Shown: piece after piece, positions 10,582 to 20,200 of the stretch | Numbering within the stretch: the stretch's first letter is position 1 | Layout of the letters: each line of letters opens with the position of its first letter | Source: Leifsonia sp. fls2-241-R2A-40a | GTDB taxonomy: Bacteria > Actinomycetota > Actinomycetes > Actinomycetales > Microbacteriaceae | Reading direction: 5' to 3' | NCBI RefSeq assembly: GCF_030209575.1 | Contig: NZ_JARVRS010000001.1 | Coordinates: 2,852,001-2,916,000, forward strand | Length of the DNA stretch: 64,000 bases | The notes under the pieces: generated by a model | What the model saw: the letters and a program-made list of their open reading frames with translations, nothing else | Told to the model about the DNA's origin: nothing | Databases searched by the model: none | Translations under genes and position numbers: made by a program

Positions 10582-11595
10582 GTGAAGCGTCCCCAGGGTC
10601 ACGACCGGCAGGAGGTGCCGGCCTCCGCGCCCGCATCCCGGCCGTCCGACCCGGCCGGGCGCGACGTCCGGACTTCGAGCGGTCCGTCGCGCTCCGTCGG
10701 GACCGTGACCGAGCCGATCCCGGTGGTCCGGCCCGAGCGCGCGACGACACAGGCGTCCCCGCTGAGCGCCCCCGCGCCCAGCCGGGAGACGGACTCGTCG
10801 CCGTACTCGCGCCTCCCGAGCAACCGGGAGATCGACAAGGCGCTCCGCGCCGCCCGCCGGGAGCGGAAGCGGCTGGAGCGCGGCGAGGTCCGTCGTTTCA
10901 CCAAGCGGTCGCGGCGGCGCCGCCTGGCCTGGCTCGCCGTCGCGGGAGTCGTCGTGCTCCTCGTCGTGGCCGTGGGTCTCGTGGCGTACTCGCCGCTGCT
11001 GGCGCTGAAGCACATCCAGGTCACGGGGACCTCCCGGCTGGATGCGAGCGCCGTCGAGAAGAAGCTGACGGACCAGCTCGGCACCCCGCTGCCCCTGCTC
11101 GATCAGGCGAGCATCTCGAGCGACCTCGCCGCGTTCCCGCTCATCCGCAGCTACGCGGTGGAGAGCCATCCCCCCGACTCGATCGTGGTCCGCGTGGTGG
11201 AGCGGCAGCCCGTGGGCGTCATCCAGCAGGGGACTGCGTACACACTTGTGGATGCGGCCAAGATCCCGATCTCGAGCAGCGAGAAGCGACCGGACGGGTA
11301 CCCGATGATCGCCGCCAGCGGCGGCGCCGCCGATGTGGATGCCGACTCCGGGTTCGCGGCGGCGGCCAGCGTGCTGAGCGCACTGCCCGCCGACGTGCTG
11401 GCGCAGGTCGACACCATCGCCGCGAAGACGAAGGACGACGTGAGCTTCACCCTTCGGGGCCGCCATGCGACGGTCGTCTGGGGGAGCGCGGAGGACTCGT
11501 CGCTGAAGGCGGCGGATCTCGCCGCGCTGCTGAAGAGCGCGGGCGACGCGTCGCGCTACGACGTGTCGTCCCCGCACAGCGTGACGACGGGTTGA
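10582..11595 (+). CDS. ftsQ: Cell division protein FtsQ/DivIB with long cytoplasmic tail
   Basis: Bitopic divisome protein. 337 residues, GTG start. The order is a low-complexity Pro/Ser/Arg-rich cytoplasmic tail (residues 1-113), one transmembrane helix (about 115-137), a POTRA domain beginning with ALKHIQVTGTSRLDASAVE (about 141-210), then the FtsQ beta domain containing VVRVVERQPVGVI. The cytoplasmic tail is longer than in E. coli and poorly conserved in character, as in other actinobacteria. It sits between murC and ftsZ, the conserved dcw position. Confidence 0.93.
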   Translation: MKRPQGHDRQEVPASAPASRPSDPAGRDVRTSSGPSRSVGTVTEPIPVVRPERATTQASPLSAPAPSRETDSSPYSRLPSNREIDKALRAARRERKRLERGEVRRFTKRSRRRRLAWLAVAGVVVLLVVAVGLVAYSPLLALKHIQVTGTSRLDASAVEKKLTDQLGTPLPLLDQASISSDLAAFPLIRSYAVESHPPDSIVVRVVERQPVGVIQQGTAYTLVDAAKIPISSSEKRPDGYPMIAASGGAADVDADSGFAAAASVLSALPADVLAQVDTIAAKTKDDVSFTLRGRHATVVWGSAEDSSLKAADLAALLKSAGDASRYDVSSPHSVTTG

Positions 11596-11740
11596 GCGCG
11601 CTCATGAACGAGACTTTTCCGACACGCCTACCGGGTTACGGAGGCGGAGGGCGCGCGCACCTAACGTCGAATCAAGAATTGCATACTCAGCAAGACTTTA
11701 AGCCTCAGCTAGAGGTTGAAGGTTCCCGTGGAGGCCGGAC
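11596..11740 (+). promoter_or_regulatory. ftsZ upstream region
   Basis: A 145-nt gap between ftsQ and ftsZ, noticeably richer in A/T than its surroundings (around 11670-11715). It ends in a strong Shine-Dalgarno GGAGG at 11730-11734, 6 nt before the GTG of ftsZ. This is the likely place for a dedicated ftsZ promoter, which is common in actinobacteria. I cannot name a single convincing -35/-10 pair. Confidence 0.5.
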
Positions 11741-12922
11741 GTGACAGCACAACAGAACTACCTCGCCGTGATCAAGGTCGTCGGCATCGGCGGAGGCGGC
11801 GTCAACGCCGTCAACCGCATGATCGAGCTCGGCCTCCGCGGCGTCGAGTTCATCGCCATCAACACGGACGCGCAGGCGCTGCTCATGAGCGACGCCGACG
11901 TCAAGCTCGATGTCGGCCGTGAGATCACCCGCGGCCTCGGCGCCGGAGCGGACCCGGAGGTCGGCCGTCGCGCCGCCGAGGACCACGCGGAGGAGATCGA
12001 GGAGGCGCTCGCCGGCGCCGACATGGTCTTCGTCACCGCGGGTGAGGGCGGCGGGACCGGCACGGGCGGTGCTCCGGTCGTCGCGCGCATCGCGAAGTCG
12101 ATCGGCGCGCTCACCATCGGTGTCGTCACCAAGCCGTTCTCGTTCGAGGGCAAGCGCCGCCAGCAGCAGGCCGAGGCCGGCGTCCAGCGCCTGAAGGAAG
12201 AGGTCGACACCCTCATCGTGGTGCCGAACGACCGGCTGCTGGAGATCAGCGACCGCGGCATCAGCATGCTGGAGGCGTTCTCCACCGCCGACCAGGTCCT
12301 CCTCGCCGGTGTCCAGGGCATCACCGACCTGATCACCACGCCGGGTCTGATCAACCTCGACTTCGCCGACGTGAAGTCGGTCATGCAGGGCGCGGGCTCC
12401 GCCCTGATGGGCATCGGCTCCTCGCGGGGAGCCGACCGGGCCATCAAGGCCGCCGAGCTGGCGGTCGCGTCGCCGCTGCTGGAAGCATCCATCGACGGTG
12501 CGCACGGCGTGCTCCTGTCCATCCAGGGTGGATCGAACCTCGGCATCTTCGAGATCAACGACGCCGCCCGGCTGGTCCAGGAGGCCGTGCACCCGGAGGC
12601 GAACATCATCTTCGGTGCGGTCATCGACGACACGCTCGGCGACGAGGTCCGCGTGACCGTCATCGCCGCCGGCTTCGACGGAGGCGAGCCGAACTCGCGT
12701 CCCGTCACGGCGGACAGCCGCCGCGCGAGCTACGTGGAGGCGGGCTCCGAGCAGTCGCAGGTGGCCTCCTCCGCCGAGGTCGAGGCGGGCGAGATCCCGG
12801 CTCCGACGACCACCGACGCCTGGCAGACCGGCGAGAGCCCGGTCACCGAGGCGGCCCCCCAGAAGGACCCGGCGTTCGACGACGAGAATGACGACCTCGA
12901 CATCCCCGATTTCCTCAAGTAA
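11741..12922 (+). CDS. ftsZ: Cell division GTPase FtsZ
   Basis: Tubulin-like GTPase that forms the Z-ring. 393 residues. The N-terminal [15 protein letters not shown] nucleotide loop, the tubulin signature [10 protein letters not shown] near residue 104 and the T7-loop residues [11 protein letters not shown] are all intact. After the globular core (about residue 320) comes an acidic variable linker, then the terminal peptide [10 protein letters not shown], which binds SepF, FtsW and other partners. GTG start with GGAGG 6 nt upstream. The downstream yggS start lies 35 nt inside its 3' end. Confidence 0.98.
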   Translation: MTAQQNYLAVIKVVGIGGGGVNAVNRMIELGLRGVEFIAINTDAQALLMSDADVKLDVGREITRGLGAGADPEVGRRAAEDHAEEIEEALAGADMVFVTAGEGGGTGTGGAPVVARIAKSIGALTIGVVTKPFSFEGKRRQQQAEAGVQRLKEEVDTLIVVPNDRLLEISDRGISMLEAFSTADQVLLAGVQGITDLITTPGLINLDFADVKSVMQGAGSALMGIGSSRGADRAIKAAELAVASPLLEASIDGAHGVLLSIQGGSNLGIFEINDAARLVQEAVHPEANIIFGAVIDDTLGDEVRVTVIAAGFDGGEPNSRPVTADSRRASYVEAGSEQSQVASSAEVEAGEIPAPTTTDAWQTGESPVTEAAPQKDPAFDDENDDLDIPDFLK

Positions 12923-13601
12923 CGGGCTGGCCGAACGGCTCGCCGCGGTCCGGGAGGGTGTCACCGACGCCGCCCGGGCCGCGGGCCGTTCGCCGGAGGA
13001 ATTGACCACCATCGTGGTCACGAAGTTCCACCCGGCGTCGCTGGTGCGCGAGCTCGCGGAGCTCGGCGTGCGCGACGTGGGGGAGAACCGTCACCAGGAG
13101 GCGCAGGAGAAGGCGGCAGAGCTCGCCGACCTCGACCTGACCTGGCACTTCGTGGGCCAGCTGCAGAGCAAGAAGGCGCGGCAGGCGCGCCGCTACGCCT
13201 CCGTCATCCACTCGATCGACCGCTTCTCGCTCGTGGATGCGCTCGCGAACCGCGATGGAGACGCCGACGGCGACGTGGATGCGTTCGTCCAGCTCAATCT
13301 CACCGACGACCCAGGACGCGGCGGCGTCGCCGATCGCGACCTCGAGCCGCTGGTGGAGCACGTGCTCGCCACCCCCGGCCTCCGGCTGCTCGGCGTCATG
13401 GCCGTGGCCCCGCTCGACGAGGAGCCCGCGCGCGCGTTCGAGCGCGTCCGTGCGGCGTCCGATCGCGTCCGCGCCCTCGCTCCCGACGCGTGGAAAATCT
13501 CCGCCGGGATGTCGCAGGACTACCGCGAGGCGATCGCCGCCGGCGCGACACACCTTCGGATCGGGACCGCCATTACCGGGAATCGGCCGGAGCTTCGTTA
13601 A
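12888..13601 (+). CDS. YggS/PROSC family pyridoxal phosphate-binding protein
   Basis: Soluble single-domain protein with the alanine racemase N-terminal fold that carries PLP and buffers its cellular pool. 237 residues. The PLP-lysine region is [13 protein letters not shown] near residue 46. [24 protein letters not shown] and the phosphate-binding end [23 protein letters not shown] are typical of the family. The only usable in-frame start codon is ATG 12888, inside ftsZ, so translation is probably coupled to ftsZ. Location between ftsZ and sepF is conserved in Gram-positives. Confidence 0.9.
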   Translation: MTTSTSPISSSNGLAERLAAVREGVTDAARAAGRSPEELTTIVVTKFHPASLVRELAELGVRDVGENRHQEAQEKAAELADLDLTWHFVGQLQSKKARQARRYASVIHSIDRFSLVDALANRDGDADGDVDAFVQLNLTDDPGRGGVADRDLEPLVEHVLATPGLRLLGVMAVAPLDEEPARAFERVRAASDRVRALAPDAWKISAGMSQDYREAIAAGATHLRIGTAITGNRPELR

Positions 13602-13666
13602 TCTCGAAAAGAAGAGTTCGAAGTGCGTGGCGAGGCGTCGACGCGCAGGTCTGTACGGAGGAACCC

Positions 13667-14197
13667 ATGGCCAACCCGCTGAAGAAGACGATGGTCTACC
13701 TGGGCCTCGCCGACGAGGAACTGGAGTTCGAGGAGCAGCCGCAGGAGCAGGCTCAGCACCAGCCCCGCCGCGAAACCCCGGTCCACACCCCGGCCGCGTC
13801 GCCGGTGCAGGCCGTCCCCCATCCCGCTCCGGTCGCACCCGCGGCCGGCCGCGCTCCGGTCACCCCGCTGCGCAAGTCGTCGTCCACCGCACGGAATGCA
13901 TCGGTACAGGAAATGAACGAGATCCTCACGGTCCACCCCCGCCAGTACCGCGACGCGCAGGCGATCGCCGAGTCGTTCCGGGAGGGCATCCCGGTCATCA
14001 TCAACCTGTCGCAGATGAGCGAGGGCGACGCCCGCCGCCTCATCGACTTCGCCAGCGGCCTGTCGCAGGGCCTCTACGGCAAGATCGAGCGGGTCACCCC
14101 CAAGGTGTTCCTCCTGTCGCCGAGCCACGTCGTCGTCTCCGGCGAGCACGGCGGCCAGGACGCAGAGGTCGACGCCTCCTTCTTCGCCCAGGCCTGA
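13667..14197 (+). CDS. sepF: Cell division protein SepF
   Basis: Membrane-associated FtsZ anchor. 176 residues. An N-terminal amphipathic segment ([16 protein letters not shown]) should bind the membrane. A Pro/Gln-rich linker covers about residues 20-75, and the SepF domain covers about 83-165, with [19 protein letters not shown] and the dimer segment [26 protein letters not shown] just upstream of ATG 13667 fixes the start. A strong hairpin follows the stop. Confidence 0.96.
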   Translation: MANPLKKTMVYLGLADEELEFEEQPQEQAQHQPRRETPVHTPAASPVQAVPHPAPVAPAAGRAPVTPLRKSSSTARNASVQEMNEILTVHPRQYRDAQAIAESFREGIPVIINLSQMSEGDARRLIDFASGLSQGLYGKIERVTPKVFLLSPSHVVVSGEHGGQDAEVDASFFAQA

Positions 14198-14219
14198 TAC
14201 ACCGCTCAACAGACGCACC

Positions 14220-14256
14220 GAAAGCGCACCGTCTCCAGGGGAGGCGGTGCGCTTTC
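14220..14256 (+). terminator. Hairpin after sepF
   Basis: A 17-bp stem (GAAAGCGCACCGTCTCC pairing with GGAGGCGGTGCGCTTTC, one G-U pair) closes a 3-nt AGG loop, 22 nt after the sepF stop. There is no long T-run, as is common for terminators in high-GC actinobacteria. It would separate the ftsZ-sepF transcript from yggT. Confidence 0.7.
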
Positions 14257-14259
14257 GTC

Positions 14260-14265
14260 CATACT
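14260..14265 (+). promoter_or_regulatory. Possible leaderless -10 (CATACT) of yggT
   Basis: CATACT ends 6 nt before the GTG start of the YggT protein, directly after the sepF hairpin. A transcript from here would begin at or beside the start codon. No clear -35 was found. Confidence 0.35.
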
Positions 14266-14271
14266 GGGAGA

Positions 14272-14568
14272 GTGTTTGTCGTCTCGATCCTCGCGACCGT
14301 CCTCTATTACGCGCTCCTGATCTACTTCTTCGTGCTGTGGGCCCGGTTCGTGCTGGATCTGGTCCGCGTCTTCGCGCGGCAGTGGCGGCCCCGGGGGTTC
14401 GGCCTCCTCCTGGCGGAGTCGACCTACGTGGTGACCGATCCGCCCATCCGTTTCTTCCGGCGCGTGATCCCGCGCGTCTCGATGGGTCCGGTCGCGATCG
14501 ACTTCGGCTGGAGCCTGACCATGCTGGTGGTCATCATCGGCTTGTACGTCACGCTGGGATTCCGCTGA
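14272..14568 (+). CDS. YggT family integral membrane protein
   Basis: 98-residue membrane protein of unknown exact function, regularly encoded between sepF and divIVA in actinobacteria. Two hydrophobic segments (about residues 3-25 and 75-95) flank a basic region containing DPPIRFFRRVIPRVSMGPVAID, which carries the conserved family pattern (DPP.R..RR.IP). The GTG at 14272 is used; it follows a hairpin terminator, so the gene probably has its own promoter. Confidence 0.88.
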   Translation: MFVVSILATVLYYALLIYFFVLWARFVLDLVRVFARQWRPRGFGLLLAESTYVVTDPPIRFFRRVIPRVSMGPVAIDFGWSLTMLVVIIGLYVTLGFR

Positions 14569-14712
14569 GCGTCGCTCCCGTGTCGCGCCCGGGTCGCGTT
14601 GTATCGTTGACGAGCCGACGCGCTGAGCGTGCGGTGGAGTGCGCGACTCCCGCCCGCTTTGCTAGCGTTGGCTGAACGCGTTTCTGTTCCAATTTCACGA
14701 AGGTGGCTCACC

Positions 14713-15549
14713 ATGGCGCTGACTCCGGAAGATGTAGTCAACAAGCGGTTCCAGCCGACGAAGTTCCGCGAGGGCTACGACCAGGACGAGGTCGACGACT
14801 TCCTCGACGAGGTCGTCGTCGAGCTGCGTCGCCTCAACCAGGAGAACGAGGAGCTCAAGCAGCGTCTCGTGGCGGCCGATTCCCGCATCGCCGAGCTGCA
14901 GCGCAGCGGCGGCCAGGGCGGTGCCGCCCCCGTCGCGGCAGCAGCGCAGGCCGACAACGGTGAGGCCGAGCGCCTCCAGCGCGAGAACGAGGAGCTCAAG
15001 CAGCGCCTCGCCCAGGCTCAGCAGGAGGCCGCTGCGGCCAAGCAGCAGGCCGAGCAGCAGTCGCAGCAGGCGCAGGCTGCCCCCGCCGCCGCCTACCAGG
15101 CGCCCGCCGACGACGCGAACGACCCGAACGCGACCAACAACCTCCTCCAGCTGGCGCGCCGTCTCCACGAGGAGCACGTGCGCGAGGGCGTCGAGAAGCG
15201 CGACCAGCTCATCGCCGAGGGTCACGCCACCGCCGCACGCATCGTGGCCGAGGCCGAGTCCAAGCAGCGCGCCCAGATCAGCGCCCTCGACCAGGAGCGC
15301 ACAGGTCTCGAGCGCCGCATCGACGAGCTCCGCACGTTCGAGCGCGACTACCGCAAGGGCCTCAAGAGCTACATCGAGGGTCAGCTCCGCGACCTCGACG
15401 CTCCGGTTCAGGGCGGCTCGGGCGGCTCCCGCTCGGCTGCTCCGGTGAGCGCCGGCAACGGCGTCCCGGCACCGGTCCCCGCGGGCGGCTCCGACGAGTC
15501 CAGCAACCAGGGCCAGCAGCCGCCGGTCTTCCCCGGTTTTGGAGGCTAG
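14713..15549 (+). CDS. divIVA: DivIVA/Wag31 polar growth scaffold
   Basis: Coiled-coil protein that marks cell poles and curved membrane and directs polar wall synthesis in actinobacteria. 278 residues. The N-terminal DivIVA domain (ALTPEDVVNKRFQPTKFREG, then DQDEVDDFLDEV) is followed by coiled coils (about 30-80 and 95-135) and a Gln/Ala-rich linker. A long second coiled coil (about 150-250) and a Gly/Ser/Pro tail complete it. Two near-identical heptad stretches, NEELKQRLVAA and NEELKQRLAQA, suggest internal duplication. ATG 14713 lies 8 nt after AAGG. The 144-nt upstream gap probably carries its promoter (TAGCGT near 14662 is a weak -10). Confidence 0.95.
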   Translation: MALTPEDVVNKRFQPTKFREGYDQDEVDDFLDEVVVELRRLNQENEELKQRLVAADSRIAELQRSGGQGGAAPVAAAAQADNGEAERLQRENEELKQRLAQAQQEAAAAKQQAEQQSQQAQAAPAAAYQAPADDANDPNATNNLLQLARRLHEEHVREGVEKRDQLIAEGHATAARIVAEAESKQRAQISALDQERTGLERRIDELRTFERDYRKGLKSYIEGQLRDLDAPVQGGSGGSRSAAPVSAGNGVPAPVPAGGSDESSNQGQQPPVFPGFGG

Positions 15550-16174
15550 CCCCTCCCGGTCCAAGGTCAGCATCAGGGCCTTGGCGGTCCTGGCAGTGGT
15601 CGCGCTCTGCGTGTACCTCGTCGATCAGATCGCCAAGGTCCTGGTCGTTGCAAACCTGTACGAGGGCCAGCAGATCGCGGTCCTGGGGCAGTTGCTCCAG
15701 CTCCATTTCGTGAAGAACGCCGGCGCCGCGTTCTCCATCGGAAGCAACTCGACGTGGATCTTCTCCATCGTCGGGATCGGCGTGCTCGGGTTCGTGATCT
15801 GGTACGCCCCCCGCATCCGGTCGACGGCCTGGGCGGTGCTGTTCGGGCTGCTGCTCGGCGGACTGCTCGGCAACCTGACCGACCGCCTGTTCCGCGAGCC
15901 GGGCTTCGGTGTCGGCCACGTCGTCGACTTCCTGCAGATCCCGCTCCTGCCGGCGATCTTCAACCTCGCCGACGTCGCGATCGTGTCGAGCATGGCGCTG
16001 TTCCTCATCCTCACCCTCCGCGGTGTGGGACTCGACGGGAAGCGCGCGCACGACGAGGACGCGGACGCCGAGCCGGCGGACGACTCCGAGGCGGATGCAG
16101 CGGCTCCGGTCGCCGAGCAGCATCCCGTCGCCGACCAGGCGCCTGCCGACCCGCACGACAAGCCGACGAGCTAG
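15539..16174 (+). CDS. lspA: Lipoprotein signal peptidase II
   Basis: Membrane aspartyl protease that cleaves prolipoprotein signal peptides. 211 residues, four transmembrane segments. The conserved [22 protein letters not shown] (first catalytic Asp) and FNLADVAI (second catalytic Asp) are present. The start appears to be TTG at 15539, which overlaps the divIVA 3' end by 11 nt and is preceded by no other in-frame start. A C-terminal tail of about 50 residues rich in Asp, Glu, Ala and Pro extends beyond the usual length of about 165 residues. The stop overlaps the rluD-like GTG (TAGTG). Confidence 0.94.
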   Translation: MEASPSRSKVSIRALAVLAVVALCVYLVDQIAKVLVVANLYEGQQIAVLGQLLQLHFVKNAGAAFSIGSNSTWIFSIVGIGVLGFVIWYAPRIRSTAWAVLFGLLLGGLLGNLTDRLFREPGFGVGHVVDFLQIPLLPAIFNLADVAIVSSMALFLILTLRGVGLDGKRAHDEDADAEPADDSEADAAAPVAEQHPVADQAPADPHDKPTS

Positions 16175-17094
16175 TGGAGTCGCGCAGCTTCCCGATCCCC
16201 GACGGGCTCGACGGCTCGCGCGTCGACGCGGGCCTGGCGAAGCTCCTCGGCTTCTCGCGCAGCTTCGCCGCGGAGATCGCCGAGTCCGGCGGCGTGACGC
16301 TGGACGGCCGCGAGACGGGCAAGTCCGACCGCCTGACCGCGGGCTCCTGGCTCGAGGTCTCGTGGCAGCCCAAGTCCGACGTCGAGATCGTCCCCATCGC
16401 GGTTCCCGAGCTGACGATCGTGCACGATGACGACGACATCGTCGTGATCGACAAGCCGGTCGGCGTGGCCGCGCATCCGTCGGTCGGGTGGGAGGGACCG
16501 ACGGTCCTGGGCGCACTGGCCGCCGCGGGCTTCCGCATCTCGACCTCCGGCGCCGCCGAGCGCGCGGGGATCGTGCACCGCCTGGACGCCGGTACGAGCG
16601 GCCTGATGGTCGTGGCGAAGTCCGAACGGGCGTACACGGCCCTCAAGCGCGCCTTCCACGACCGCACGGTCGAGAAGATCTACCACGCGGTGGTTCAGGG
16701 GCACCCCGACCCGCTGACGGGCACGATCGATGCGCCGATCGGGCGGCATCCCCGGTCGGACTGGAAGTTCGCGGTCGTCGCCGGCGGGAAGCCGTCGGTC
16801 ACCCACTACGAGACGATCGAGGCGTTCCCCTCCGCCAGCCTGCTCGAGGTGCACCTGGAGACCGGCCGCACGCACCAGATCCGCGTGCACATGGCGGCGC
16901 AGCGGCACCCGTGCGTCGGCGATGCGATGTACGGCGCCGACCCCGTCCTGAGCGCGAAGCTCGGCCTCACCCGCCAGTGGCTGCACGCCGTCCAGCTCGC
17001 CTTCGACCACCCGGCGACGGGGGAGTGGGTCACCTTCACGACCACCTACCCGGACGACCTGCAACACGCACTCGACGTGCTCCGGGATTCCTGA
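16174..17094 (+). CDS. RluA/RluD family 23S rRNA pseudouridine synthase
   Basis: 306-residue enzyme that isomerises uridine to pseudouridine, most likely in helix 69 of 23S rRNA (RluD-like). An N-terminal S4 RNA-binding domain (about residues 10-75) precedes the catalytic domain, with [18 protein letters not shown] (catalytic Asp near residue 137) and the late [15 protein letters not shown] 16174 overlaps the lspA stop. lspA-rluD-dnaE is a conserved order in this order of bacteria. The exact target uridine cannot be read from sequence. Confidence 0.93.
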   Translation: MESRSFPIPDGLDGSRVDAGLAKLLGFSRSFAAEIAESGGVTLDGRETGKSDRLTAGSWLEVSWQPKSDVEIVPIAVPELTIVHDDDDIVVIDKPVGVAAHPSVGWEGPTVLGALAAAGFRISTSGAAERAGIVHRLDAGTSGLMVVAKSERAYTALKRAFHDRTVEKIYHAVVQGHPDPLTGTIDAPIGRHPRSDWKFAVVAGGKPSVTHYETIEAFPSASLLEVHLETGRTHQIRVHMAAQRHPCVGDAMYGADPVLSAKLGLTRQWLHAVQLAFDHPATGEWVTFTTTYPDDLQHALDVLRDS

Positions 17095-17110
17095 CCCCGC
17101 CCCTCACGCG

Positions 17111-17205
17111 CAAAAAACGGAGGACTCCTCGCCGCGTCGGCGACCCGAATTCCTCCCTTCCGCGACGACGAACGGCGTGTCGGATTCGATCTCCTCCGTT
17201 CCTCG
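17111..17205. repeat. Inverted-repeat element with T-run, upstream of dnaE
   Basis: In the 169-nt gap between rluD and dnaE, AACGGAGGA (17116-17124) is repeated inverted as TCCTCCGTT (17192-17200). On the minus strand the second arm runs into CCGTTTTTTG, like a terminator stem with a T-run. On the plus strand the element exposes several pyrimidine-rich CTCCTC/CCTCCC motifs. No gene on the minus strand would need this terminator. It may be a dispersed repeat or a small RNA. The dnaE promoter (TAGGCT, 17249-17254) lies just downstream. Confidence 0.4.
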
Positions 17206-17263
17206 CACGGCCGCCGGGCGTCGGCCCGAAAATGTCGCCAGAGGCGTTTAGGCTGAAGGGGTC

Positions 17264-20200
17264 ATGAGCGACTCCTTCGTACACCTCCACGTCCACAGCG
17301 AGTACTCGATGCTCGACGGGGCGGCGCGCGTCAAACCGCTGATCGAATCGGCCGCCGCGCAGGGGATGCCCGGGGTCGCGATCACCGACCACGGCAACAT
17401 GTTCGGCGCCTTCGACTTCTGGCGCACGGCGACCGATGCGGGGATCAAGCCGATCATCGGCACGGAGGCGTACCTCACGCCTGGCACCCATCGCAGCGAC
17501 AAGACCCGCATCCGCTGGGGCGACGGCGGCGGAGACGACGTGTCCGGCTCGGGCGCCTACACGCACATGACGCTGCTGGCCGCGACCACCGAGGGGATGC
17601 ACAACCTCTTCCGGCTGTCGTCGTACGCCTCCATGGAGGGCTACTACTTCAAGCCGCGCATGGACCGCGACCTGCTGACCCGCTACTCGAAGGGCATCAT
17701 CGCGACCACCGGCTGCCCGTCGGGCGAGGTGCAGACCCGCCTGCGGCTCGGCCAGTACGAGGCGGCGCGGGCGGCGGCGGCCGACTACCGCGACATCTTC
17801 GGAAAAGAGAACTTCTTCGCCGAGATCATGGACCACGGTCTCGGCATCGAGCGCCGGATCATGACCGACCTCATCCGGCTGGCCAAAGATCTCGGCCTTC
17901 CGCTGGTGGCGACCAACGACCTCCACTACACGCACGCGGAGGACGCGAAGAGCCACGCCGCCCTGCTGTGCGTGCAGTCGGGTTCGACCCTCGACGACCC
18001 GAACCGGTTCAAGTTCGACGCGGACGAGTTCTACCTGAAGACGCCGGAGCAGATGCGGCAGCTGTTCCGCGACTACCCGGAGGCGTGCGACAACACGCTC
18101 GCCATCGCCGAGCGCTGCGACGTGCAGTTCGACACGGCCGCCAACTACATGCCGCGCTTCCCGGTTCCCGCGGGCGAGACGGAGCAGACCTGGTTCGTCA
18201 AGGAGGTCGAGAAGGGTCTCGAGCAGCGCTACCCGGGCGGCATCACCCCCGAGGTGCGCAAGCAGGCCGACTACGAGATCGGCGTGATCTCGCAGATGGG
18301 CTTCCCGGGATACTTCCTCGTCGTCGCCGACTTCATCAACTGGTCGAAGCGCAACGGCATCCGCGTCGGCCCCGGCCGTGGTTCCGGTGCAGGTTCGATG
18401 GCCGCGTACGCGATGCGCATCACCGACCTGGACCCGCTGCAGCACGGCCTGATCTTCGAGCGCTTCCTCAACCCCGACCGCGTCTCCATGCCCGACTTCG
18501 ACGTCGACTTCGACGACCGCCGCCGCGGCGAGGTCATCAAGTACGTGACAGAGAAGTACGGCTCCGAGCGCGTCGCCCAGATCGTCACGTACGGCACCAT
18601 CAAGGCCAAGCAGGCGCTGAAGGACTCCGGGCGCGTGCTCGGGTTCCCGTTCTCCATGGGTGAGAAGCTCACGAAGGCGATGCCGCCGCCCGTCATGGGC
18701 AAGGACATCCCGCTGACGGGCATCTTCGACAAGGACCACCCGCGCTACAAGGAGGCCGTCGACATCCGCGCGGTCGTCGAGACCGACCCCGAGGCGAAGA
18801 CCGTCTTCGACACGGCGCTCGGGCTCGAGAACCTGAAGCGCCAGTGGGGCGTGCACGCGGCCGGCGTGATCATGTCGTCCGACCCGCTGATCGACATCAT
18901 CCCGATCATGAAGCGGGAGCAGGACGGCCAGATCGTCACGCAGTTCGACTATCCGGCCTGCGAGTCGCTCGGTCTGATCAAGATGGACTTCCTCGGGCTC
19001 CGCAACCTCACGATCATCAACGACGCGCTCGACAACATCCGCGACAACCGCGGCGAAGAGCTCGTGCTGGAAGAGCTGGAGCTCGACGACCGGCCCGCGT
19101 ACGAACTGCTCTCGCGCGGCGACACACTGGGCGTGTTCCAGCTGGACGGCGGCCCGATGCGGTCGCTGCTGCGGCTGATGAAACCGGACAACTTCGAGGA
19201 CATCTCGGCGCTCATCGCGCTGTACCGCCCGGGCCCCATGGGCGCGAACTCGCACACCAACTACGCGCTGCGGAAGAACGGCCTGCAGCCGATCACGCCC
19301 ATCCATCCCGAGCTCGCCGAGCCGCTTGCCGAGATCCTGTCCACCAGCTACGGCCTCATCATCTACCAGGAGCAGGTGATGGCGATCGCGCAGAAGGTCG
19401 CCGGATTCTCGCTCGGACAAGCAGACATCCTGCGCCGTGCGATGGGCAAGAAGAAGAAGTCCGAGCTGGACAAGCAGTTCGAGGGCTTCTCGCAGGGCAT
19501 GGTCGGCAACGGCTACTCGATGGAGGCCGTCAACAAACTGTGGGAGATCCTGCTCCCGTTCTCCGACTACGCGTTCAACAAAGCGCACTCGGCGGCGTAC
19601 GGCGTCATCTCCTACTGGACGGCCTACCTCAAGGCGCACTACCCGGCGGAGTACATGGCCGCGCTGCTCACCAGTGTCGGCGACTCCAAAGACAAGATGG
19701 CGCTCTACCTCAACGAGTGCCGCCGCATGGGCATCAAGGTGCTCCCGCCCGACGTCAACGAGTCCAACCTCTACTTCGCCGCGGTCGGCGAGGACATCCG
19801 CTTCGGGATGGGCGCGGTGCGCAACGTCGGTGCCAACGTCGTCGAGGGCGTGCGCGAGGCGCGCGAGACGAAGGGCCGGTTCGAGTCGTTTCACGACTTC
19901 CTGAACAAGGTGCCCATCCACGCCGCGAACAAGCGGACGGTCGAGTCGCTGATCAAGGCGGGCGCCTTCGACACGCTGGGGCACACCCGGCGCGCCCTCG
20001 TCGAGGTGCACGAGGATGCCGTCGAGTCGGCCGTCAAGATCAAGCGCAACGAGGCGAACGGCGACGTCGGTTTCGACTTCGACAGTCTCTGGGGTGAGGA
20101 CGAGGCGGCGCAGACGCAGCACCACATCCCGCAGCGGCCGGAGTGGGGGAAGCGCGACAAGCTGGCGTTCGAGCGCGAGATGCTCGGGCTCTACGTGTCC

